A DNA stretch of 35,999 nucleotides. Source: JBAZJN01 sp041651295. GTDB lineage: Bacteria > Patescibacteriota > UBA1384 > XYA2-FULL-43-10 > CAINNR01. Numbering within the stretch: the first letter of the stretch is position 1; each line of letters starts with the position of its first letter. The stretch lies in the NCBI GenBank assembly GCA_041651295.1, contig JBAZJN010000010.1, positions 1 through 35,999 of the forward strand. Reading direction: 5' to 3'. The notes beneath the pieces were generated by a model. The model made no database searches. It saw nothing but the letters and a program-made list of their open reading frames with translations, and was not told the DNA's origin. Below, piece by piece: positions 13,823-22,234 of this stretch. The translations under genes and the position numbers were made by a program.

Positions 13823-16036
13823 ATGGGAAACTTAATAAAAAATAGATATTTTTCGAAAATTGCAATACTTATTGTGGCTTTTGGTGCTCTCGGAACTCTT
13901 CTTTTCCAAGCCCAGCACGCTCATGCCTCTTGGCTAACCCCGGTTTATGAAGTTCTAAAGCCAAACGCCAGCGGCGGCTTTACCGGCATTGGAAAAGTTG
14001 TCGCCGATATTTGGGGATATTTAATGGCGGCCTGCAATACTCTGGTGCTGGTTATGCTTATTGCCGTCGCCTTTATGAACATTCTACGCGTACAGCTCGA
14101 TTCTTATGCGGTAAAAAAAATCCTTCCCTCGTTTATCATGGCGGTAGTTCTGGCCAATTTTAGCTTTCTAATTTGCCGCGTAATCATTGATTTTGGCAAC
14201 ATTGGTGTTTCACTTTTCTTGGCCGGATCAGAAGCCGGAAAAACAACAACAATAGAGAGTGCCACAAACTTCATTCCGGATGCTTTCGAAACACTCTTGA
14301 AGGAAGGGCCCCCCTCGCCAGGCTCGGCCGCCAACTATTATGGATTAACAGGTTCCTACATTGTAAAACAGCTCCTAATTTTAGTCGGTTCCGGCTTCGT
14401 TTTTGCTTTAGCCTTCATTTTCTTAATCCGTAATTATTTCCTATATATGCTCGTCGCCATCTCGCCGGCAGCTTTTATGGCCATGTTTTTGCCGGTGACC
14501 AAAAAATACTTTCAGCAATGGTGGGGCCAATTCACCAAATGGGTTTTCATGCCGATTACCGCCGTATTCTGGATCTGGTTTGCCGGACAGCTTATTAAAG
14601 CGATAACTGAAATATCTGGAGAGGGCGGATGGCTTTTAACCTCAGTCGCAGTGATATTCTGTTTTTACATGGCAATCACTTCAGCCCTTAAGTTTGATAA
14701 GGCTGTTGGTACTTGGGTCGGCTGGGGCAAAAAAGCCTGGGGCAAAACTGGCGGAGCCGCCTGGAACGCAACCGGAGGCGCCGGTGTCAAGGCTGGGAAA
14801 GAGTGGGTTGGAAATCAATATATGAATGTTAAGCGTGATATTAAGAATAAAGCTTTAGAAAAAAACTGGGGCTGGTCCGGGAGTATAAGCAAGGCAGGCA
14901 GGGTTGGGCGACTAAAGCAAAAAGTCAGAGAATCGTACTACGCAGACAAGGATAAAATTCGCGATCAAGAAGCGTTCTTATCTTATATTAGCTCTGATGA
15001 GTTTAAGAGGCCAGACAAGGATGGAAATACTGGGTTTAAGAAGCCATTGATGTCCAAGCTTAAAGGGCAGGCGCGCGAACTATTTGTTGACGACGAGTGG
15101 AACAGAGAAGTTTATAACGGTTACAAGAACAAGAAACTTATAGAAAGCGTGCCAAAGGTTATTGATCCAAGCACGGGTGTTTTAAGGAACGCTACGTTGG
15201 AAGATATCGCCGATAAAAAACTGACCCTTCTTGAAAGAGACGGGGTTACGGTTCACGGTAACAACGGCGACCGAGTCAAAGCGGGAAAAGAATCTGGGGC
15301 AGCAACTAAAGAACTCTTGCAAAGACGCAAGGGCGCTAGAAATTCAGCCGATGATGTATTATCAGCTGACCCAAATGCGTCTCGTACACCAAATGAAATT
15401 ATCGAGCAAGAGGGCCTTAATGTCGATCCTAGAATAATGGCTTCTTCTGCTGTTCCTGGTCAACCAGGAACAGGGACTCCGACACCCGGACAACCGCCTT
15501 TGCAACCGCCGCCGCCGCCAAATCACGGACCGGGCGGGAGGGAAAGTTTAGGTGATGTCAGGCGCAGACAACAGAGAGAAACAGCAGGCAGAGAAGCCGA
15601 GGGCGCAGCAGACGAGGAGCGTAGTGATGCGAGTGGCGGAGAACACGACGATATGATCAGAGTCGAGGAGCTACTGGAACAAATACTCATAGCCACGGAA
15701 AAATCCGGACAATCCGCAGAACAAATGGCGGCCGGTGTTAGCAGAACTGCCTCAGGACCGAATGCCGGAGTAGGAATTGCAGCTTTGCCCGAAATTAGAG
15801 GCCGCATGATACTTGAGAGTCTCTCCCCTCAAGCCAAGGCTGAGTTGGGAATTTTACAAGACAGAGCAAATCAGCGGGCAGCAATTGTTCGTCAAAGATT
15901 GGAAACAAGACAAGCGGAACAACAATTGCGGGCGCTTCGAAAGATTGGAGAAAATGAGGAAGCAATAATTATGGCGACAGAACAAGGTAAAAAGGAGTTA
16001 GAAACAGGAGTAGCCCCGGAAGAGGAGTCAGAATGA
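13823..16036 (+). CDS. VirB6/TrbL-like polytopic channel protein with long cytosolic tail
   Basis: This 737-residue protein has an N-terminal signal-like segment ending in HAHAS. Hydrophobic segments follow at about residues 60-90, 95-125, 175-220, 235-260 and 270-290. This arrangement of hydrophobic segments before a soluble tail is typical of the VirB6/TrbL inner-membrane channel of type IV secretion systems. The tail (about 300-737) is charged, with a poly-proline linker around 550-575 and a Glu/Arg-rich helical end that could bind cytosolic partners. The assignment rests on topology and gene neighbours (PrgI, VirB4), because VirB6 sequences are poorly conserved. The start follows the previous stop by two bases; no ribosome site is obvious, so translation is probably coupled. 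Confidence 0.8.
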   Translation: MGNLIKNRYFSKIAILIVAFGALGTLLFQAQHAHASWLTPVYEVLKPNASGGFTGIGKVVADIWGYLMAACNTLVLVMLIAVAFMNILRVQLDSYAVKKILPSFIMAVVLANFSFLICRVIIDFGNIGVSLFLAGSEAGKTTTIESATNFIPDAFETLLKEGPPSPGSAANYYGLTGSYIVKQLLILVGSGFVFALAFIFLIRNYFLYMLVAISPAAFMAMFLPVTKKYFQQWWGQFTKWVFMPITAVFWIWFAGQLIKAITEISGEGGWLLTSVAVIFCFYMAITSALKFDKAVGTWVGWGKKAWGKTGGAAWNATGGAGVKAGKEWVGNQYMNVKRDIKNKALEKNWGWSGSISKAGRVGRLKQKVRESYYADKDKIRDQEAFLSYISSDEFKRPDKDGNTGFKKPLMSKLKGQARELFVDDEWNREVYNGYKNKKLIESVPKVIDPSTGVLRNATLEDIADKKLTLLERDGVTVHGNNGDRVKAGKESGAATKELLQRRKGARNSADDVLSADPNASRTPNEIIEQEGLNVDPRIMASSAVPGQPGTGTPTPGQPPLQPPPPPNHGPGGRESLGDVRRRQQRETAGREAEGAADEERSDASGGEHDDMIRVEELLEQILIATEKSGQSAEQMAAGVSRTASGPNAGVGIAALPEIRGRMILESLSPQAKAELGILQDRANQRAAIVRQRLETRQAEQQLRALRKIGENEEAIIMATEQGKKELETGVAPEEESE

Positions 16037-16560
16037 GCATAGAAAAAGCAATTGAAATCGCAAAAAAAATCGATCCGGCAATCGGACCTTCGCTTGAAAT
16101 GGACAAAAAAAATATGACCGAGGCTCAATTATCGGTCAAACTAAGAGATTTTTTTGATGCTTATGAAAATGCGGCCAAATTCAAACAGGCTCACCCGGGC
16201 AAAAACAATAAAGAACTCGAGTCTATGGTGGCGCAAAATATTAACGCTCATGTAAATAACGATTTTCATGTCGCTACTTTTGTCGCCAGCGTTCTCTCAA
16301 AGAAAGGTGATTTGGAAGCACTTTCCCTTTCGGCTGCCAGAAGAATCGTTTTGTCTGATCCGCGAATTGAAATTTATTTTAAGGCAAATCCAAGCGCGGA
16401 TAAAATCAAATTGAGCGAGAAAATCACCGCTGAAATTCAAAAAATTCTGATGGATTACTTCTTGAAATTTAAGGGCAGAGCCGTCGATTCAGAAGCAATT
16501 TCCGCGGAGTTAACAGTTTCGGTAACAAAAAAAATCGCCGAGCTACTTAATCAAAAATAA
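16033..16560 (+). CDS. Small helical cytosolic protein of the secretion cluster
   Basis: The ATG overlaps the preceding stop (ATGA) and has GAGGAG upstream, so it is translationally coupled to the VirB6-like gene. The 175-residue product has no signal or membrane segment and is predicted almost entirely helical, with many Lys, Glu and Ala. No family is recognised. Tight coupling suggests it interacts with the tail of the VirB6-like protein or with the next gene's product. Confidence 0.75.
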   Translation: MSIEKAIEIAKKIDPAIGPSLEMDKKNMTEAQLSVKLRDFFDAYENAAKFKQAHPGKNNKELESMVAQNINAHVNNDFHVATFVASVLSKKGDLEALSLSAARRIVLSDPRIEIYFKANPSADKIKLSEKITAEIQKILMDYFLKFKGRAVDSEAISAELTVSVTKKIAELLNQK

Positions 16561-16573
16561 TTTTTAACATATT

Positions 16574-17797
16574 ATGACAGTCGAAACAGACAACGTCACT
16601 AAACTTGAACTCTTAGACGAAGATCAAGAACAAAACGAAAGAATTGAAACCAAGCCGGAGGATTCCGAACAGCCACCGGAACAGAAAAAACACCCTGATT
16701 TTAAAGAAGTCAAGCGGCGACAGCAAATCAGATCGGCAATCAAACCGCTCTACGAGATAAGAGAGTCTGGGGAATTTGATGATTCTAAAATTGTCGAGAT
16801 GACGGACGATTGGGCCAAGAAGCACGGATCCAAAGCGGAAAACTTAACAGAAATCCTTAAATATTTTGAATTATCAGAGTCGATTATCGATAGAGATTTC
16901 CCGCCTGAACAAAGAGTCGAGATCGCTTGTGCATTAGCGGAGATAATTTCCGACCCGTCAAATAATATTGATGCCGAGACTTTAGAAGCGTTGTCTTACA
17001 AAATCATCTATGGTGGCGCCAGCGGGACAATGAATTTGGTCTGTGAATACAGTGCTAACTTCCCCTCGATGAAAATTTATGACGAACTTTTTGAAGATTT
17101 CGACGGTGCTTCTCAGAATATTTCGCATATTTTGAAGCACGAGATTAGCCATGCGCTGATAACTTACGGTGGTGTTGGAAAGAGCGAAACGATGGGCTCC
17201 AAACTGGATGGGTTGATTGAGGATGCACAGAATCTTAAATCTCGCGAAAGCTACCGGGTTGTTAATGCCATCGAGCAATATTTGGCTATTGTTGGGAAAG
17301 AAAATATCAGCCCGCAAGAAGTGGAAATTATGCGCAGCTGGTTAAAAACTGAGATCCGGGCGGAAAAAATTGCCGCCTACCTACAGTCTGGCGGTGAAAT
17401 CGGCGGTTTTTTGACCGCGTTGTGGAAAGTTTTGCCACCCGAGACGGCAAAAAAAATCAAAGAGGACGAAGAATTTCGTAAGTCATGGGCCGAGGAAAAT
17501 AGAGTATTTTTTGAAGAAATTAAAAATGATATGGCCGATAAAGCAAATCTGAAAGCAAATATTTTGAAAAATTCCGAAGCGGCCAGAGCTCCGATGGATG
17601 CTGAAGACTTTGATTTTGAAGAAATGTTCGAACAATCATTCAAAGAAGGAGCTGTGCCTGATAATACCAAATCCCCTCAGATTCAAGCCAAGACCGGCAG
17701 CCTTTGGGAGGCGACAAAACAACTTTTTGCTGTCTTTGCGGAGAAAGCCGAGGAAATCGTCCCGGTTTCCGAGATGGCCAAAAAAGAAGCCGCCTAA
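16574..17797 (+). CDS. Putative zinc metallopeptidase-like protein (HExxH) of the secretion cluster
   Basis: This 407-residue soluble protein has an acidic, disordered N-terminus (about 1-50). The segment SHILKHEISHALITYGG carries His189-Glu190-x-x-His193, the zincin motif, on what looks like a helix. A third ligand is not certain; Glu residues in the following helix (DGLIEDAQNL) or NAIEQYL are candidates. No signal peptide is present, so if active it works in the cytoplasm or is itself exported. The family was not recognised. It lies 13 bases after the small helical gene in the same direction. The C-terminal 80 residues are acidic and probably flexible. Confidence 0.75.
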   Translation: MTVETDNVTKLELLDEDQEQNERIETKPEDSEQPPEQKKHPDFKEVKRRQQIRSAIKPLYEIRESGEFDDSKIVEMTDDWAKKHGSKAENLTEILKYFELSESIIDRDFPPEQRVEIACALAEIISDPSNNIDAETLEALSYKIIYGGASGTMNLVCEYSANFPSMKIYDELFEDFDGASQNISHILKHEISHALITYGGVGKSETMGSKLDGLIEDAQNLKSRESYRVVNAIEQYLAIVGKENISPQEVEIMRSWLKTEIRAEKIAAYLQSGGEIGGFLTALWKVLPPETAKKIKEDEEFRKSWAEENRVFFEEIKNDMADKANLKANILKNSEAARAPMDAEDFDFEEMFEQSFKEGAVPDNTKSPQIQAKTGSLWEATKQLFAVFAEKAEEIVPVSEMAKKEAA

Positions 17798-17842
17798 ATT
17801 ACACGACAATTAAAAATCTGTTACAATATGTTCAGAAACCCA

Positions 17843-17912
17843 AAGCATAAAGCTCAAATGTCAAATGAATTTTCTTCAAACAAAAGCGTTCGACCATTTG
17901 GCATTTATGCTT
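17843..17912 (+). repeat. Gene-less inverted repeat upstream of the PrgI gene
   Basis: AAGCATAAA at 17843-17851 is exactly mirrored by TTTATGCTT at 17904-17912, with further CAAATG units inside each arm mirrored as CATTTG. It lies between the HExxH gene and PrgI. Confidence 0.65.
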
Positions 17913-17947
17913 GATTTGTAATTTGGATTTCTTGTTTGGATTTCACA

Positions 17948-18391
17948 ATGCAGTTCAAAGTACCACAAAAAATTGATATCGAAGATCGGATTGTCGGGCC
18001 GTTAACCATGGTTCAGTTTGTTTATGCTGTTCTTGGCGCCGGCGCCGGCTATGTAATGCTGAATATTTTTCCCTCTCCGATCAGCTGGTTTTTTGCCATT
18101 CCGATATTCATCTTCACTTTTTGTTTAGTTTTTATCAAAGTCAACGGCCGCCCGTTCGGAAGTTTTTTGAAAAATTTGATTGTGTACATTTCGAATCCAA
18201 AGACTCGACTTTGGCATAAAAGTGAAAGTAAAGTAGAAGTTGAGATATATCAACCGGTATCAGCCAGAAAGACCGACCCGTACGCTGGTAAATATCACTC
18301 GCAAGAAGAAATTGAAAAATTGGCCAACGTGATTGACACCAGAGGAAGAAACAAGACACAAGAAACAATAACCAAACAAATTCCAAATTAG
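17948..18391 (+). CDS. PrgI-family inner-membrane protein
   Basis: This 147-residue protein begins MQFKVPQKIDIEDRIVGPLT, the conserved opening of PrgI-like (VirB3-related) proteins. Two adjacent membrane segments follow (MVQFVYAVLGAGAGYVMLNI and SWFFAIPIFIFTFCLVFI). PrgI/VirB3 proteins dock the VirB4 ATPase at the inner membrane, and VirB4 lies two genes downstream. The ATG at 17948 is preferred over a TTG four codons upstream because the family starts there. The C-terminal about 65 residues are cytosolic and charged. Confidence 0.88.
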   Translation: MQFKVPQKIDIEDRIVGPLTMVQFVYAVLGAGAGYVMLNIFPSPISWFFAIPIFIFTFCLVFIKVNGRPFGSFLKNLIVYISNPKTRLWHKSESKVEVEIYQPVSARKTDPYAGKYHSQEEIEKLANVIDTRGRNKTQETITKQIPN

Positions 18392-18401
18392 AAATTCAAA
18401 A

Positions 18402-18429
18402 GTTTGTATCTTGTAACTTGCATCTTGAT
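18402..18429 (+). repeat. Heptamer-spaced repeat between PrgI and the TraC-N-like gene
   Basis: Four consecutive heptamers AGTTTGT, ATCTTGT, AACTTGC and ATCTTGA share the period of the (ACTTTCG) repeats in valS and tsaD, but here lie outside genes. Confidence 0.5.
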
Positions 18430-18433
18430 TATT

Positions 18434-18451
18434 GCCCGCAATATAGCGGGC
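18434..18451 (+). promoter_or_regulatory. RNA hairpin directly before a strong ribosome site
   Basis: GCCCGC pairs with GCGGGC over a six-base loop, and AGGAGGGG follows after one base. There is no T run, so it is not a terminator. It could protect the 5' end of a processed mRNA or tune translation of the next gene. Confidence 0.5.
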
Positions 18452-18508
18452 TAGGAGGGGCAGATAGCGCAGCAAAAAGTAAAAATTGCCGCCACAACAC
18501 AGGAGAAT

Positions 18509-19375
18509 TTGGACATTGCCGGTGTTGAGGATGGAATAATTATTTTAAAAGACGGCTCCTACCGCCTGGTTCTTGACGTTACCGCCGTAAACTTTGGTCT
18601 AAAAAGCGAGCGGGAACAGAATTCGATAATCTTTCAGTTTCAAGGTTTCCTGAACTCGCTTCACTTTCCGATCGAAATTTTGGTCCAGTCCAGGAAGCTC
18701 GACCTGACGCCGTATTTAACCAAGTTAAAGAAGAGAGCCAATGAACAGAACGCCGAGCTTTTAAAGCTCCAGACGCTCGATTACGTCGATTTTATCAGCG
18801 AATTAATCAACATGGCAAACATTATGAAGAAGCGTTTCTATGTTGTAATTGGTTGGGAAAATGTCGAACTTCAAAAATTAAGTCTGGTAGACAAACTACT
18901 AAACCGTGGCAATTCCATTTCATTGTTAAAAATATCCCAAGGCGACTTCAAAAAGCACTCCGACGAGCTACGACAAAAAGCCTCTGTCATTGCTTCCGGA
19001 CTGGGCTCAATTGGTCTCCATTGTCAACAACTTGGGAGCGCCGAATTAATCACCTTGTTTTATAGCTTTTACAACCCGGGTATCGCCGACAAAGAACGTT
19101 TGTCCGATCTTGAGAATATTCAAGCCAACATCGTCACCGGCAAAGCTCAGACACAGTCGGAATTCGATGTCGAAAAACCTCATAATACCGGTGAAGAAAC
19201 GCCGGTAATCGATAATACCGATTACGTGAGAGAACAAGGCCGAATGAAAAAACAGGCGGAAGCGGCTGAAAAAGCGATTGGAAATCAACCGCAACCGCCG
19301 TCAACAAAACCGGAAATGAAGGATGAAGAACCAGCAAGGACTCCGTCGGCAAATACAAACCAATCACAAAAATAA
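18509..19375 (+). CDS. TraC N-terminal-like / VirB4-partner protein
   Basis: The 288-residue product corresponds to the N-terminal non-ATPase domain of TraC/VirB4-type proteins, which in CPR clusters is often a separate gene before VirB4. Recognisable are GIIILKDGSYRLVLDVTAVNFGLKSE, FQGFLNSLHFPIEILVQSRKLDL and a helical tail. The end (residues about 225-288) is charged and Pro/Gln-rich. The TTG at 18509 is the first conventional start, but AGGAG is only three bases before it. The frame is open back to 18455 with the family-like peptide TTQENLDIAGVEDG, and a better AGGAGGGG (18453-18460) precedes an ATA codon at 18464. The true start may therefore be that ATA. Confidence 0.8.
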   Translation: MDIAGVEDGIIILKDGSYRLVLDVTAVNFGLKSEREQNSIIFQFQGFLNSLHFPIEILVQSRKLDLTPYLTKLKKRANEQNAELLKLQTLDYVDFISELINMANIMKKRFYVVIGWENVELQKLSLVDKLLNRGNSISLLKISQGDFKKHSDELRQKASVIASGLGSIGLHCQQLGSAELITLFYSFYNPGIADKERLSDLENIQANIVTGKAQTQSEFDVEKPHNTGEETPVIDNTDYVREQGRMKKQAEAAEKAIGNQPQPPSTKPEMKDEEPARTPSANTNQSQK

Positions 19376-19380
19376 CCAAT

Positions 19381-21756
19381 ATGAATACACCATCGAATAA
19401 AATCTCATCTTCCACAGTAAGCTCCGCAATCAATCAGAGCCAAAACAACCAGCCGACTGATACTTTTGGCGATTCTCAAAAAGCGGCCAACTCGTCTGAT
19501 AATTTTTGGAGCGGACAAAAACCAGAGGCTGAGAATGATGCGCCGGCAATCCAAGTCCAGGAATTCAAAATGCCACAAATACAAGCCAAAAAACCGCCAC
19601 CGCCAAATATTGCCGGCATTTATCCGGAAATTCAGGAAGTTGAGAATCCGCTTTTGCACGAATCCACTGCTCAAGGAATTGAGACCCAAACTCCATTGAA
19701 AAAAGTTTTTAAGGTTCCAGTCTCACCGGAAGAAATAGAGTCCGCTTCTAAAAAAATTCAACCGCCTGTATCACAAGCTCCGACAGAATCGCAGCCACCA
19801 GCTCCTGAACAACCGGTTGCGGTCATGCCCCAACCGAAACCAGAGCTGGCTCAGACGCCAGAAATTAATATCCCGATTGAAAAACCAGCTGAGGCTGCTG
19901 AACCAAAGGCCGAAGCTATCCTTAATGTCCAGCCGGCAACGACTCCAGCCTCCCAAGATCCGAGATCTCAGGCCAAAGAGAATTTGTTGATACGAGAGGC
20001 ACAAAAAGTTTTTCAGGAAGGAATGCTGACGGTCCGGGATATTATCGCTCCGGCAGCCTTTGTCATTAATCCAAACTTTTTACAACTGGGCGAGACTTAT
20101 TGTAAAACCCTGTTTGTTTATACTTACCCCCGTTATTTGGAGGCAAACTGGTTGTCTCCGATTATCAACTACGACATCACCATGGATATCGGCATGCATA
20201 TTCACCCATTGGAAACCTCGAATGTGATGAAAGATTTAAAAAACCAGGTCGGCAAGATTCAATCAACCATGATGATCGCTCAAGAGAAAGGACAGCCGCG
20301 AGACCCGGAACTGGAAACGGCGCTTGGCGACGTCGAGGCATTGCGCGACGTTCTTCAGCGTGGCGAAGTCAGGCTTTTTCAACTCGGACTCTATTTCACA
20401 ATTTACGGCCACTCGCTGGATGAATTGTCAACGTTGACAAAGCAACTGGAATCGACGCTTGGCGGAATGCTAATTTATACCAAAGAAACACTGTTGCAAA
20501 TGGCTGACGGCTTTATCTCCACTGCGCCACTAATGAAAGATAACATCTCGGTTTTGCGCAATCTCGACACCGGATCGATGTCATCAATATTCCCCTTCAC
20601 ATCTTCCGAACTGACGCAGGAGGATGGAATTCTCTATGGCATCAACCGGCATAATAATTCATTGATAATCTTCGACCGGTTCGATCTGGAAAATGCCAAT
20701 TCAGTCGTCTTCGCCAAATCCGGCTCGGGAAAATCTTATATGATCAAGCTCGAAGCTCTGCGCAGCCTAATGTTCGGAACGGATATTATCATTGTCGATC
20801 CCGAGTCTGAATATAAGAATCTTTGCGATGCCGTCGGCGGGTCATATTTGCGCATCTCTCTCAATTCGCAGCAACGAATTAATCCGTTTGATTTACCCAG
20901 GGGTGTAGATTCGGAAAAAGAATCAGGCGAGGATGTGCTTCGATCAAATATTTCGTCGGTTCACGGGCTGGTTAATCTGATGGTTGGCGGATTGACACCC
21001 GAAGAAGACGCCTTGGTCGAAAAAGGTTTGTACGAGGCTTATGCCCTAAAAGATATTACCGTTGACCCCGATAGCCAAAAGAATGAGCCGCCGATTATGC
21101 AGGATTTTTACAACGTTCTGGCCAATATGAACGGCACCGAAAGTATCACCAGAAGGCTTTCAAAGTTCGTAGAAGGCACTTTTGCCGGCCTGTTCAATGC
21201 TCCGACCAACTTTGAGCTAAAACCCGGTTTTGTCGTCTTCTCCGTCCGCGATTTGGAAGAAGCTTTGCGGCCGGTCGCCATGTACACAATTTTAAATTAC
21301 ATCTGGACCAAAATTCGCATGGATATGAGAAGGCGGTTAATGATAATCGATGAGGCTTGGTGGATGATGCAGTATGAAGATTCGGCAAGGTTTTTACACG
21401 GTTTGGCAAAGCGGGCAAGAAAATATTATCTCGGCCTGACAATCATCAGCCAGGACGTTGAGGACTTTTTATCCTCCCGCTTTGGCAAAGCCATCGTTTC
21501 CAATTCTTCGATGCAAATATTGCTGAAACAATCAACCGCATCTATCGACATCGTTGCCGAAACCTTTGGCTTAACCGAAGGCGAAAAATACTTACTCCTT
21601 GAAAGCGATATTGGAGAAGGCTTGTTCTTCGCCGGTTTGAATCACGTGGCAATAAAAGTAATTGCTTCCTACTCTGAAGATCAGATTATTACCACAAATC
21701 CGGAACAGCTGTTGGAGCAATCAGGGTCAACTCCGACAGATCAAGAAAACATGTAA
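19381..21756 (+). CDS. virB4: VirB4-type secretion ATPase
   Basis: This 791-residue hexameric ATPase powers type IV secretion. The first about 200 residues are a Pro/Gln/Ala-rich disordered tail, unusual for the family. A VirB4 N-domain follows (about 205-420). The motor domain has Walker A KSGSGKS at residues 446-452, FGTDIIIVDPESEYKNL after it, and Walker B LMIIDEAWW with the catalytic pair Asp657-Glu658; LTIISQDVEDFL lies near the C-terminus. All key residues are present, so it should hydrolyse ATP. It starts five bases after the TraC-N-like gene. The downstream neighbour is interrupted by a four-helix-bundle cassette that begins four bases after the VirB4 stop. Confidence 0.95.
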   Translation: MNTPSNKISSSTVSSAINQSQNNQPTDTFGDSQKAANSSDNFWSGQKPEAENDAPAIQVQEFKMPQIQAKKPPPPNIAGIYPEIQEVENPLLHESTAQGIETQTPLKKVFKVPVSPEEIESASKKIQPPVSQAPTESQPPAPEQPVAVMPQPKPELAQTPEINIPIEKPAEAAEPKAEAILNVQPATTPASQDPRSQAKENLLIREAQKVFQEGMLTVRDIIAPAAFVINPNFLQLGETYCKTLFVYTYPRYLEANWLSPIINYDITMDIGMHIHPLETSNVMKDLKNQVGKIQSTMMIAQEKGQPRDPELETALGDVEALRDVLQRGEVRLFQLGLYFTIYGHSLDELSTLTKQLESTLGGMLIYTKETLLQMADGFISTAPLMKDNISVLRNLDTGSMSSIFPFTSSELTQEDGILYGINRHNNSLIIFDRFDLENANSVVFAKSGSGKSYMIKLEALRSLMFGTDIIIVDPESEYKNLCDAVGGSYLRISLNSQQRINPFDLPRGVDSEKESGEDVLRSNISSVHGLVNLMVGGLTPEEDALVEKGLYEAYALKDITVDPDSQKNEPPIMQDFYNVLANMNGTESITRRLSKFVEGTFAGLFNAPTNFELKPGFVVFSVRDLEEALRPVAMYTILNYIWTKIRMDMRRRLMIIDEAWWMMQYEDSARFLHGLAKRARKYYLGLTIISQDVEDFLSSRFGKAIVSNSSMQILLKQSTASIDIVAETFGLTEGEKYLLLESDIGEGLFFAGLNHVAIKVIASYSEDQIITTNPEQLLEQSGSTPTDQENM

Positions 21757-21760
21757 CAAC

Positions 21761-21794
21761 AATTTAAAATTTAGAATTTTCAATTTAAAATAAA
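21761..21794 (+). repeat. Left arm of the inverted repeat around four-helix-bundle gene 2
   Basis: The 34-base AT-only-like arm (AATTTAAAATTTAG...) matches the reverse complement of 22195-22228 at 31 of 34 positions. Confidence 0.9.
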
Positions 21795-21801
21795 TGTTTC
21801 A

Positions 21802-22176
21802 ATGCTAAATGACAAAAATCCAAGAAAATATGACCTTGAGGATAGAACTGCAATATTTGGGCAAGAAGTAATAAAGTTTTGTCAAACACTACCGGTTAAC
21901 ACGATTTCCAAGCCAATAATTACACAGATTATCAGATCGGCTACAAGTATCGGCGCAAATTATTTGGAGGCGAATGGCGCCAGCTCAAAAAAGGATTTCC
22001 TAAATAAAATTTTTATCTGCAAAAAGGAATCTCAAGAAACAAAACATTGGTTAAAAATGCTCGTAGTTTGTTTTCCAAATAAATTAGATGTCATTAATAA
22101 CCTACTTGGAGAATCACAAGAATTATCGATGATATTTCATAAAATTTCCCAATCAACTAGAAATGGATCGGTTTAA
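21802..22176 (+). CDS. Four-helix bundle (S23-related) protein 2
   Basis: This 124-residue four-helix-bundle protein comes from a different branch than the other two. It has DLEDRTAIFGQEVIKFCQTLP, then IIRSATSIGANYLEANGASSKKDFLNKI and ESQETKHWLKML, where the others have SIPSNIAEG. It is carried in the same way as the others, between close inverted repeats, inserted between virB4 and the wall hydrolase gene of the secretion cluster. AATGCTAAA at the start and GCTTAAACC (complement strand) at the stop extend the mirror symmetry beyond the main arms. Confidence 0.88.
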   Translation: MLNDKNPRKYDLEDRTAIFGQEVIKFCQTLPVNTISKPIITQIIRSATSIGANYLEANGASSKKDFLNKIFICKKESQETKHWLKMLVVCFPNKLDVINNLLGESQELSMIFHKISQSTRNGSV

Positions 22177-22194
22177 GCATTTTTAAATTTGAGT

Positions 22195-22228
22195 TTTATT
22201 TTAAATTTTAAATTGTAAATTTTAAATT
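22195..22228 (-). repeat. Right arm of the inverted repeat around four-helix-bundle gene 2
   Basis: This is the inverted partner of 21761-21794 with three mismatches by my count. It ends six bases before the next start codon. Confidence 0.9.
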
Positions 22229-22234
22229 AGCTTT

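Noticed and set aside
18434..18451. Terminator after PrgI
   Set aside because: The hairpin is followed by TAGGAGGGG rather than a T run, so it is more likely a leader structure of the next gene.
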